Assembly (NCBI GenBank): GCA_029244985.1
Contig: JAQWQD010000010.1
Location: 91,828 to 155,827 of the forward strand
Source: Gammaproteobacteria bacterium
Lineage (GTDB): Bacteria > Pseudomonadota > Gammaproteobacteria > Pseudomonadales > Pseudohongiellaceae
Direction: 5' to 3'
Length of the DNA stretch: 64,000 bases
Shown: one piece after another, positions 28,369 to 35,824 of the stretch
Position numbering within the stretch: the stretch's first letter is position 1
Layout: each line of letters opens with the position of its first letter
Notes under the pieces: generated by a model
Databases searched by the model: none
Told to the model about the DNA's origin: nothing
What the model saw: only the letters and a program-made list of their open reading frames with translations
Made by a program: the position numbers and the translations under genes

Positions 28369-30759
28369 TTAGAATAAGCCAATTTGCTGATTAATAATGT
28401 CATTCATAGAAGTCGATTTAAAGATAAGAATTGCATCAGCAATAGGTATCAACTGTTTATCAATGTAAAAGTCAAAGTCGATTGTTGCTCGGCGATACTG
28501 ACGAGGTTCTGGACCATTCGTTGTCATGAGGTATTCAATCCATCCCCCTGACTTATAGAGGCTGGGTAGTTTTTTCTCGTCGCGAATTACTTCTGCTTTG
28601 CGCGCAGCCTGCACGTGAGGAGGCACATTCTTTACATAGTCATCCAATTTTCGGCGCAAGCGCTTTCGAAGCACTAATTCGTCTTCAAACTCTCCATTTA
28701 ACAATTTTTCGACGATATTTTTAACATAGTCATCAAACGGTTCATCAAGGAATACTTTTTTATACAATACTTTTTGAAACTCACGGGCTAAAGGAGACCA
28801 GTCACTGCGGACGGTTTCTAAGCCTTTAAATTGAACTTTATTATCTGCTAGTAGACCTGCGTAACGTTTTTTGCTTCCCGCATCAGAGCCTCTTATTGTA
28901 GGAATTAAAAATTTTTGATAATGAGTTTCAAACTGAATTTCTAAAAAACTAGTAACACTATATTCTTTTTCTAATTTTTCATTCCACCAATTGTTTAAAT
29001 CTCTAGCGATGCAACCACCAATTGATGCAATTTTATCCTTTTTAACGTTTCCTAGAAGTACAAATACAGAATCCGTATCTCCATAGATAACCTGGTAACC
29101 TTTATCTTCTATATATTCTTTGCTCTGGATAATAATTTCATGGCCACGTTTCGTAATTGAACTGACTAGGCGCGAATCAAAAAATCGACACCCTATAGTG
29201 CCTAGTACTCCATAAAATGAATTCATGATTATCTTTATTGCTTGAGAGAGCACTTCGTCACTATTTGCTTTTGCTCTGTCTCGAGCTGCCCAAAGATCTT
29301 CTATAAGTTCAGGCAATATATATTTGTCACGGGAGAAAAGACCACCGTCGTAACCCTCAATTGCATTATCTTCAATTAACCCCTCAATCAGCGCCAGTGG
29401 ATCCACATGGAAACTTCTAATGATGCTCGGATACAAACTTTTGAAGTCAAGGACAATAACGTTATCGTGGATTCCGGGCATCGACCGCATAACATGTCCT
29501 CCCGGGCTCATACTCGAGGGCTCTAGCTGGTCCAGTGCCGGTGCGACAAAACCTGCACGATGTAATCGCGGCAAATAGAGGAAATCGATAGCTGCTACTG
29601 ATCCGCCATAACGACCTAGTTCCAAGCCTGTTAATTGACTCCGCTCTATGGCAAAACTAAGCAAATTCTCTTTCTCAAAAATATCCCAAACTAGCCGACA
29701 ATCTTCAAGATTGTAACTAGCTAATGCTGATTTGTTTTTTAGAAATAATTTGCTTATTTCCTCGCTTCTTTGCTCAACGTCTTCTACTAGCTTGCCTCTT
29801 TTGAGCAGGCGACGAGACACATATTCTAAAGAAAAATTTTCAAACTGATACGTGGCTGAGCGCATTAGCTCTATTCCGTCAAGAATCACACGACCAGGAA
29901 CTAAAGCGTAAAATCGCTGATCGCTGTCTCTTGATTGTCGCCAATTAATTGGTTCATTGTTCCTGCCAAGTGTTAATTTAACACCCGCTCTATCAGCGAA
30001 ATCTTGCAAGCATTTCAAATCGAAATTAACAACATTCCAACCGATCAACACATCTGGGTTCAATTCAGCAATAATTTGCAGGAAGGCTTTAATCAAATTT
30101 TTTTCATTGGCATAAAACTGCAAGTCAATAGAGCACTTTTGGCAAGACTGAATTGCTCTACTTTTTACCTCTCCTTCCCCAATCATAAGAACTTTAGCAA
30201 TATCATCTGAATACAAGGCAATCGAGTAGAGTTGGCTAACGTCGTAATCAGTTTCTATATCTATTGAAACAGCACTTAATGTTGGTCGATAGTCCGTTGC
30301 TTTAAGGCGTACATTAACGAGGTTTTTGTAAAATTCTTTGTCTTGTTGCTCAGCTTGAACTTCAACGGCACCTTTAATGAATCTTTCCATCAAGAAACGA
30401 TCTGTAGGTTTAATATCTGATTCAAGTAATCGAATATCTCTTATTGCTAATCGGTCACGATTATCGAATAGTTGTCTTTGGCTGGAGAAGTACAAAGCCG
30501 ATACTTTTTGCCTCGTGAAATCTAGAAGCTCAGTCGGGTTTATGCGCCAGTTTTTTTGGCCGTTTAGAATTTTCTTCACTTCATCTGTTTGGCTTGAGGG
30601 AAAGAAACAGATTGCTTCTTGCCTAGGCAAATGAAGACGAAGTGGACCTTCGCTCGAGGCGAACCAGAAAATCAATTCCAATCCAGTATCAGATTCTTTC
30701 CACTGCCTAGTTAGGAGAAAGGCACTTAAGGGAAGGGGTTGTTTAGAGACTACAATCAC
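28369..30759 (-). CDS. polB: DNA polymerase II (family B)
   Basis: A 796-aa family B polymerase with proofreading. The exonuclease motif VSIDIETD has catalytic Asp-Glu at residues about 167-169. Polymerase motifs A (VLDFKSLYPSII, near 436), B (KIIMNSFYG, near 510) and C (IYGDTDSVFV, near 561) are intact. In E. coli PolB is SOS-induced and restarts or bypasses damaged forks. The start is GTG at 30759. No LexA box is visible just upstream. It lies 84 bases after the SoxC-like gene on the same strand. Confidence 0.96.
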   Translation of the reverse strand: MIVVSKQPLPLSAFLLTRQWKESDTGLELIFWFASSEGPLRLHLPRQEAICFFPSSQTDEVKKILNGQKNWRINPTELLDFTRQKVSALYFSSQRQLFDNRDRLAIRDIRLLESDIKPTDRFLMERFIKGAVEVQAEQQDKEFYKNLVNVRLKATDYRPTLSAVSIDIETDYDVSQLYSIALYSDDIAKVLMIGEGEVKSRAIQSCQKCSIDLQFYANEKNLIKAFLQIIAELNPDVLIGWNVVNFDLKCLQDFADRAGVKLTLGRNNEPINWRQSRDSDQRFYALVPGRVILDGIELMRSATYQFENFSLEYVSRRLLKRGKLVEDVEQRSEEISKLFLKNKSALASYNLEDCRLVWDIFEKENLLSFAIERSQLTGLELGRYGGSVAAIDFLYLPRLHRAGFVAPALDQLEPSSMSPGGHVMRSMPGIHDNVIVLDFKSLYPSIIRSFHVDPLALIEGLIEDNAIEGYDGGLFSRDKYILPELIEDLWAARDRAKANSDEVLSQAIKIIMNSFYGVLGTIGCRFFDSRLVSSITKRGHEIIIQSKEYIEDKGYQVIYGDTDSVFVLLGNVKKDKIASIGGCIARDLNNWWNEKLEKEYSVTSFLEIQFETHYQKFLIPTIRGSDAGSKKRYAGLLADNKVQFKGLETVRSDWSPLAREFQKVLYKKVFLDEPFDDYVKNIVEKLLNGEFEDELVLRKRLRRKLDDYVKNVPPHVQAARKAEVIRDEKKLPSLYKSGGWIEYLMTTNGPEPRQYRRATIDFDFYIDKQLIPIADAILIFKSTSMNDIINQQIGLF

Positions 30760-30774
30760 ACCTGCAGAATACTA

Positions 30775-30817
30775 AGGGACCTTTACAAATAACATGAATT
30801 GGCATGTAAAAATCCCT
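30775..30817. repeat. Interrupted inverted repeat between polB and soxC-like gene
   Basis: AGGGA (30775-30779) pairs with TCCCT (30813-30817) and TTTACA (30782-30787) with TGTAAA (30805-30810), with a 2-base internal loop on each side and a 17-base apical loop. No T-tract follows on either strand. It may be a processing site or weak terminator after the SoxC-like gene. Confidence 0.35.
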
Positions 30818-30843
30818 CAGACGATAGTGCTCGAAATCTTTTC

Positions 30844-32010
30844 TTAGATAGTTACCTGGCGGGGGAACTGCCCAAAATCTTCCCAAAAACTAACTTTCTC
30901 AGGGAGTTCCTCATTAGTCGCTTGGACATTTCCATTTATATCGGTGACTCTAGAGACGATAGTATGCTCTCCAGTGCTAGGATTATTCCAATCGAAACTA
31001 AACAATTTCCAAGAATACTTAGTATTCCGCGGATTCAATTCAGCTCTTTGCCATGGCCCGTTATCTATTTTGATCTCGACGCTTTCAAGAGGTGTACCAT
31101 CATTCAGCACGAACCCTTGTATTGAATATTGTCCGCCACTTTCTATCACTCGAACTATGGCAGATTTGAGATTAAGGGTTGTCACTGAATTTTCTACCCA
31201 ACGCTCAACCCCACCTACGTTTGTTTTCTTCAGAGTGACATAATCACGACCCATAAAGCGTCCCATGTAACGGGTATCTTGGACATGAATTTGGGTTAGC
31301 CATTTAACGTTAGCAACTCCATACCAGCCAGGAACGACTAGTCTTAGTGGTTTTCCATGATAATGAGGAAGAGGTTCCCCATTCATTTCAAATGCGAGCA
31401 TGTTTTCGCTACGCAGTGCATCTGGGATAGATAGGCTCCGCGCAAAGGCTTTTTCAACTTCTCTGCCCCGAATCTCTTCAGTTGCAGTATCAGCAGCGAA
31501 AAATACGACTTCCTTAGCGCCTTCCTGAATGCCGGCTCTCTCCAGAATACTGCTCAATGTGACACCTCGCCAATTCGCATTCCCGATCAGTCCATACAAT
31601 AATCTCTGGCTGTTCCCACCGCATTCGAAACCTACTTGTTGCTCGATAATATCGCCATTCATTAAATCACTTAGTGAAAGATCAAGTTCATTATCAACCA
31701 TGCCAGTTACTTTTAGCCGATAAGAGCTATTGTCGACCTCTGGCTGACCGTAGTGTTGAACCAGATAGAAATCATCATTGCCTGTGAAGAATGAGGTGAT
31801 TTCTCGAGTGTCTTGCCAGTGCGTGGTGTTGGGTTCGATGGGGCGCCATTGAAAAGCTTCAGAAGCATCATCAGTGAAAGGCACTAAGTTTTCTCCTTGT
31901 GCCAGTGCTGGAAAAAGAAAGCTAGGGGCAGTCACTGCACCTGCAGCTATTACGCCAGTGCCTAGAGCACCTTTAAGGACATCGCGTCGACCTTTATCTT
32001 CAGGGTTCAT
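30844..32010 (-). CDS. Tat-exported sulfite dehydrogenase-like molybdoenzyme (SoxC family)
   Basis: A 388-aa molybdopterin oxidoreductase of the sulfite oxidase fold. The N-terminus has a twin-arginine signal (GRRDVLKGALGTG followed by a hydrophobic stretch ending ALAQ), so it is folded before export to the periplasm. The molybdenum-ligand Cys is in VGFECGGNSQR, and YHGKPLRLVVPGWYG and WLTQIHV are conserved. A C-terminal Mo-co dimerisation domain is present (about 270-388). No cytochrome partner (SoxD or SorB) is adjacent, so its electron acceptor and substrate are unclear. Confidence 0.88.
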   Translation of the reverse strand: MNPEDKGRRDVLKGALGTGVIAAGAVTAPSFLFPALAQGENLVPFTDDASEAFQWRPIEPNTTHWQDTREITSFFTGNDDFYLVQHYGQPEVDNSSYRLKVTGMVDNELDLSLSDLMNGDIIEQQVGFECGGNSQRLLYGLIGNANWRGVTLSSILERAGIQEGAKEVVFFAADTATEEIRGREVEKAFARSLSIPDALRSENMLAFEMNGEPLPHYHGKPLRLVVPGWYGVANVKWLTQIHVQDTRYMGRFMGRDYVTLKKTNVGGVERWVENSVTTLNLKSAIVRVIESGGQYSIQGFVLNDGTPLESVEIKIDNGPWQRAELNPRNTKYSWKLFSFDWNNPSTGEHTIVSRVTDINGNVQATNEELPEKVSFWEDFGQFPRQVTI

Positions 32011-32170
32011 TGTTGTTATCTCTCTTATTTTTGGCCCATTACGACAATTTAAATTTGGGCGGTTATAGTTTCAAAGCAGCAGGCGATTAACTCTATCACA
32101 ACAATACTACTTGGTCCCATTGCGAGTTCTAATCTTAACGAATCTAATTCCTCATTTAATCCATAGCCTT

Positions 32171-32734
32171 TTAGTGCTGATGTCCACCTGCGCCGTGTAC
32201 ATGGCCATGAGCTATTTCCTCAACAGTAGCATCTCGAACCGTATCAACTTCGATTTCATAGTGCAAAGTACGACCCGCAAATGGATGATTAAAATCAACG
32301 TCAGCTGTGAATTTTCCTGCTTTTAGTATTATTGCGTTATGCCAGCCTCTTTCTGACCTTGCTCTAGCAAGGCCCCCAACTGCAGCTTTCTTGATTCCAT
32401 CGGGTAATTGCAAGTGTTTTAAAGGAATGCGTTGAAGATGCTCTGGATTGCGCTGACCATAGGCTTCTTCAGGCTCCAATGTAATTTGGATTTTGTCACC
32501 TTTTTGTTTTCCATCTAGCGCTTTTTCAACACCGACAATGACGTTATGGAAACCATGGAGGTAATACAAAGGTTCTCGATTATTGGATTGCTCCAACCAC
32601 TCGCTATGTTCGCCTTGCTCATTGACCTCACATAATCGAAAGTGAAACGCGACCACCTTATTCGAAGTTATACGATCATCCGATGTTTCGGCCGTTTGAG
32701 AAGCATCATCTTGTGTATTTTCAGATTCAGTCAT
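32171..32734 (-). CDS. slyD: SlyD-like FKBP-type peptidyl-prolyl isomerase
   Basis: A 187-aa FKBP-type prolyl isomerase and chaperone. The FKBP core has YYLHGFHNVIVGVEKALDG and LEPEEAYGQRNPEHLQRIP, the insert-in-flap region FNHPFAGRTLHYEIEV follows, and the C-terminus HGHVHGAGGHQH is a histidine-rich metal-binding tail as in E. coli SlyD, which delivers nickel to hydrogenase. The unusual N-terminal 35 residues are acidic and polar. No hydrogenase gene lies near. Confidence 0.88.
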   Translation of the reverse strand: MTESENTQDDASQTAETSDDRITSNKVVAFHFRLCEVNEQGEHSEWLEQSNNREPLYYLHGFHNVIVGVEKALDGKQKGDKIQITLEPEEAYGQRNPEHLQRIPLKHLQLPDGIKKAAVGGLARARSERGWHNAIILKAGKFTADVDFNHPFAGRTLHYEIEVDTVRDATVEEIAHGHVHGAGGHQH

Positions 32735-32998
32735 GGGTAATCGTCATGTTGTGATTTGTTCTTCAGGATTCTATCAAATAGTTCAATAGACTCACTATAA
32801 ATTTAGAGCTTCTGCTGATTACTTTGATTAATCGATAGAAATTTCCCAATTGAATTAAAGAGTTATTTATCATAGAAAAACGGTTCTGTTGACTTAAATC
32901 TACTCTAGTTGAATCGCCATTCAGTAATTACTAATTATCAAAAAATAAATTGAATACAAGGGAGCAAGTATTGATTCTTAGGCGATCCTTAAGTCTCA

Positions 32999-33256
32999 AT
33001 GTTTTTATCAAATATTATCGGTTATCCAAAGTGCTCAGAATTTTTGTCCATCGCGTTAAGTGTTAAAAAAAACGTCAGTCAGCTGGAATTAAAGGCTGGT
33101 TATTCGATGAACGAAGGGGCTCGATTACTCGATGTCTCGCAAAAACAATTGGAAGATATCGAGACTGTTCGCAACTATGGTTGTCACTTAGACTTGGAAC
33201 TCTTGGCTAAGATTAAAGCGGTCTATAAAACCAGCATGGATAAATTGATAGGTTAG
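32999..33256 (+). CDS. Small HTH (XRE-type) protein
   Basis: An 85-aa protein with a helix-turn-helix of the Xre type in the second half: LELKAGYSMNEGARLLDVSQKQLEDIET followed by DLELLAKIKAVYKTSMDKLIG. It should be a DNA-binding regulator; targets are unknown. The ATG at 32999 has no Shine-Dalgarno, so the true start could be downstream of it. It is divergent from slyD, with 264 bases between. Confidence 0.6.
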   Translation: MFLSNIIGYPKCSEFLSIALSVKKNVSQLELKAGYSMNEGARLLDVSQKQLEDIETVRNYGCHLDLELLAKIKAVYKTSMDKLIG

Positions 33257-33596
33257 CTACCTGGCGATTACGACTCTGACTATTTTATTAGGCGAAGAAA
33301 ACAGCTTGGTTTAAAGACTCGCTGAGTAAAACTTTGAACCTGTTTTATTTTGGTTTTCTCGTAAATTGAAAATCAAACTTAGCGGTATCCAGAATTGCGT
33401 ATTTCGAGCGAGGTATTCAAAATCCTCGCTCCCTATTCAATTCATAGCGAGGAAAGAATTAGGATGAAGATCGGCAAACTCAGCGCCAAACCTATATTAC
33501 AATCCTCCATTGCACTCGCTGAAAACACCCTCAATTAGCCGAAATACGTGGTTTCATGTATACTTGCCCGCTTTTGAAATAATGAGATACTGATCT
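33257..33596. other. Intergenic region with GAGCGAGG repeats
   Basis: This 340-base stretch has no supported gene. It contains GAGCGAGG at 33406-33413, inverted at 33424-33431 with a 10-base loop, and a third partial copy AGCGAGG at 33446-33452. No T-tract follows, so it is not a standard terminator. A 24-codon ORF starts at 33464 but has no other support. The region ends in the promoter area of the SutA-like gene (TATACT at 33559-33564 could be its -10, with a poor -35). Confidence 0.5.
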
Positions 33597-33773
33597 ATGG
33601 CTAGCAAAGCATCAAAAAAAGACGCGGCGGTTAATACCCGCGCTGACCTCGCAGAGCATATCGAAGCGTTCTTGAAAGCCGGAGGTAAAGTACAACAAAT
33701 TCCATCAGGTGTTAGTGGTCAGACCTCCACTAGTGGCCCACGACAGATAGTGCTAAGCCATAAAACTAGTTGA
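33597..33773 (+). CDS. SutA-like small protein (58 aa)
   Basis: An ATG at 33597 opens a 58-codon frame ending in TGA. The N-terminal 15 residues are lysine- and serine-rich (MASKASKKDAA). The core RADLAEHIEAFLKAGGKVQQI resembles the C-terminal half of Pseudomonas SutA (ALARAMEEFLSRGGKVQEI), an RNA-polymerase-associated factor that supports transcription in slow growth. The long acidic N-terminus of SutA is missing here. It is below the usual ORF-length cut-off, but composition, conserved motif and isolated position support it. Function is inferred. Confidence 0.7.
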   Translation: MASKASKKDAAVNTRADLAEHIEAFLKAGGKVQQIPSGVSGQTSTSGPRQIVLSHKTS

Positions 33774-33799
33774 TACGAATTATTTTATAAAAAACAGAG

Positions 33800-33822
33800 A
33801 GATAGCTAAGTCTATCTGCTTT
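33800..33822 (+). terminator. Weak terminator-like hairpin after the SutA-like gene
   Basis: AGATAG (33800-33805) pairs with CTATCT (33812-33817) with a 6-base loop, followed by GC and a short T-run. The stem is short, so this is a weak candidate only. Confidence 0.35.
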
Positions 33823-33852
33823 TGCAGATTCCGGAGTTTATGATTAAGCAGT

Positions 33853-34827
33853 TTATAGTTGCGTAACTTGATACCCTTTCACTTCTAGTAGCTTCAATAA
33901 GCCCTCATCGCCGACTAAGTGCGCCGCGCCAACTAAAACGAATTCGGTATCATTATCTCTCAGCATCTGATCAATCTGAGGGATCCAATTGAGATTTCGC
34001 TGCCTTAGCAGGCTATTGTAGAGTTCCGGCGCCTCATTTTTCATTTCCTTAACAAACAAATCTGCTAGCTCGCTATTATTGCCTGATCTCCAGGCTGCAA
34101 TCATGCCATCCATCAGATCAGCTGTTTCTTCAAGGTCTCGCAAGGATAGAAGGATAAATTCGCTCTCGTTACCCTCTCCCATTGATGCAAGAAAGCCTAT
34201 CTGCTCCATAACCGTTTCCAGTTGGCCGATGAATTTAGCATCGCTAATTGCCCGAGTATTAAAATAAGCATCGACTCCTTCCGGAGTAAATCCTATCCGT
34301 CGAAATTCCATCACTTGGAGCGTACTCACAACCATACCTGGTTTAAATTTCTCCATCATCATTAAAGGAACTCCGGCCTCATTAGTGTAATCTGATAATG
34401 CAGCGTAGGCTTCGATTGACAGAACACCTTTTAGCGAACGTCCATCTTGATAAGTAAGTTGTTGTAACATCTGCGTTTGCACTGACAAGTCTGACATTGC
34501 ACTTAAATCAGTTTCAAAATATATCTGCGAAGAATTTTGATAGGCTTGTTCATATTCTTCAGGCAGTGGATAGTCACTTGGGCGCAGCAGATGAACTGTA
34601 CCGCCCAAATAGACTGAGTTCGAACCTGAGGTAATTTGCCAAACTGCGGAATCTGCAATTACTCTATTAGTTATTGAAAATGTGAGCAATAAAGGCAATA
34701 TTAAGTAAGCCATTCTTATGCTTATCAACACTCTCTGCGCTTTAAACATGTTCAGTTTTTGCTTTACGTTACATACTTTCTGTATTTTGCGCACTTTCCA
34801 TTTCCCCAATATTCTATTTATTCTCAT
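33853..34827 (-). CDS. TraB/GumN family protein
   Basis: A 324-aa exported protein of the TraB/GumN family. The repeats typical of the family are present: VYLGGTVHLLRPSDYPLPEEY near the N-terminus and FVLVGAAHLVGDEGLLKLLEVKGY at the end, each with a GxxH motif thought to form a metal-dependent hydrolase site. Bacterial members have no settled function. A hydrophobic segment at residues about 39-60 (MAYLILPLLLTFSITNRVIA) would be a signal. The start at 34827 has a good AAGGG 7 bases ahead, which leaves an unusually long basic N-region; Met27 or Met39 are alternatives. Confidence 0.83.
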   Translation of the reverse strand: MRINRILGKWKVRKIQKVCNVKQKLNMFKAQRVLISIRMAYLILPLLLTFSITNRVIADSAVWQITSGSNSVYLGGTVHLLRPSDYPLPEEYEQAYQNSSQIYFETDLSAMSDLSVQTQMLQQLTYQDGRSLKGVLSIEAYAALSDYTNEAGVPLMMMEKFKPGMVVSTLQVMEFRRIGFTPEGVDAYFNTRAISDAKFIGQLETVMEQIGFLASMGEGNESEFILLSLRDLEETADLMDGMIAAWRSGNNSELADLFVKEMKNEAPELYNSLLRQRNLNWIPQIDQMLRDNDTEFVLVGAAHLVGDEGLLKLLEVKGYQVTQL

Positions 34828-34920
34828 GGCTGAGCCCTTACCAGTTTTTGTCGCAATAAATTTGAATTAAGCTAGTATGCGGAAGATCCTATAAAAAGCC
34901 AATTTGAGTCATTATTAGCC

Positions 34921-35280
34921 ATGTCAAAGCTTCTATTCAAAATGCGCCATGTCCCTGAAGATGAAGGCCGGGAAGTTCGTGAATTGTTGACCAGTAATAA
35001 GATTGAGTTTTTTGAAACTTTTGCTGGAAACTGGGGTGTCTCGATGCCAGCACTTTGGCTAAAAAAAAAGGGGCAATATAAGCACGCACGGAGACTCATC
35101 GATGACTACCAGCAACAAAGATCTTTAAAAATGCGTGAAGAATATGAGCAAGAAAAACAAAGTGGCGAAACTAAAACTTTATGGCACAGTTTTACCGAAA
35201 ATCCATCTCGTTTTATTCTTTATATAGGGTTAGCCGTTGCGGTCCTATATTTTTCTTTAAAGTTTTTCCTATCGTTCTAA
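34921..35280 (+). CDS. DUF6164 family small membrane protein
   Basis: A 119-aa protein with a soluble N-terminal part (LLFKMRHVPEDEGREVRELLTSNKIEFFETFAGNWGVS in several motifs, ending MPALWLKKKGQ) that matches DUF6164, a basic alpha-helix at about 60-80, and one C-terminal transmembrane segment (about 98-118). The N-terminal fold looks like a small signal-transducing PII-like or DUF2007-like unit. The function is not known. It is divergent from the TraB gene with 93 bases between. Confidence 0.75.
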   Translation: MSKLLFKMRHVPEDEGREVRELLTSNKIEFFETFAGNWGVSMPALWLKKKGQYKHARRLIDDYQQQRSLKMREEYEQEKQSGETKTLWHSFTENPSRFILYIGLAVAVLYFSLKFFLSF

Positions 35281-35522
35281 TCAGGAACAACTAATTAGGC
35301 GTGTACGAAAAATCATCTGTTTCATAAGTACGTTCATTGTCATGAATAGTTAACGCGTAATCTTTTTCTGTTTAATTATAGTGGCAAGCTAACGATAACT
35401 TAGGATCGACTCGTGTTCATGAAATCAATCCATATAAGCCATAAAAAAGTTAGGTTAAAGAATGCAAAATTTACTTCCCAGAAGCGCGAGCCGATGTTCA
35501 ATAATTGATCAGTAATAGAAAC
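35281..35522. other. Intergenic region before the small-RNA promoter
   Basis: No supported gene or repeat is seen in these 242 bases, which together with the RNA locus make up the 544-base gap between DUF6164 and lhr. A 79-codon reverse frame (35400-35639) has poor composition and overlaps the RNA candidate, so I do not call it. Confidence 0.5.
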
Positions 35523-35551
35523 TTTACTCTTAGTATTAGTTGTTATATAAG
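35523..35551 (+). promoter_or_regulatory. Sigma70-type promoter for small-RNA candidate
   Basis: TTTACT (35523-35528; 4 of 6 to the -35 consensus), a 17-base spacer and TATAAG (35546-35551; 5 of 6 to the -10). It predicts a start near 35558. The promoter sits in a gene-free region and points to the structured RNA and terminator that follow. Confidence 0.5.
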
Positions 35552-35557
35552 AAATGT

Positions 35558-35785
35558 AGAAACGTGTTGGAAGTTCTAACAGGGGGAGCTTTCTGACATC
35601 CATGGCTACCCTGGTATTCAAAGGAGGTGATCCCATCAATAGTCAATCTATTAAGGGAGCCTCCGGTTATTTCTACGCTTAGTCAGTGTTGGAATGCTGG
35701 AGGGGAATATTTAACAATTTTGATATTCCTTAGCTCCCATAAGTAGTGGGTCCCGTTGTTGCTTCGGCAGCAGCGGGATTTTTTT
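35558..35785 (+). ncRNA. Probable structured small RNA, about 228 nt
   Basis: A free-standing locus with promoter-like boxes at 35523-35551 and a strong intrinsic terminator at 35752-35785. Structural elements: GGGAGCT (35584-35590) perfectly complements AGCTCCC (35732-35738), a possible closing helix; hairpin TCCC-AATAG / CTATT-GGGA at 35631-35658; hairpin GGAATAT/ATATTCC (35704-35710 with 35723-35729). A 13-nt perfect complement of the 16S rRNA 3' end (AAGGAGGTGATCC, 35621-35633) and seven GGA triplets are present. GGA motifs could bind a CsrA/RsmA protein. I do not recognise a known RNA family. No ATG, GTG or TTG follows the ribosome-binding-like motif at usable spacing. Confidence 0.5.
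35752..35785 (+). terminator. Strong rho-independent terminator with UUCG loop
   Basis: An 11-bp stem (35752-35762 with 35767-35777, including two G-T wobbles) closed by a TTCG tetraloop and followed by A and seven T. It points along the plus strand although no plus-strand protein gene ends within 470 bases, which supports a separate RNA transcript. On the other strand it lacks a T-tract and so is not the lhr terminator. Confidence 0.9.
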
Positions 35786-35824
35786 GTCTCTCAAGTATGT
35801 TTTGGTCGAGTTGGGTTGAATTAC

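Noticed and set aside
30760..30843. LexA box search upstream of polB
   Set aside because: Although polB is an SOS gene in E. coli, no CTGT-N8-ACAG element is present in the gap before its GTG start.
35400..35639. 79-codon reverse frame in the small-RNA region
   Set aside because: Composition is not gene-like, it has no recognisable motif, and it overlaps a promoter and structured RNA on the other strand.
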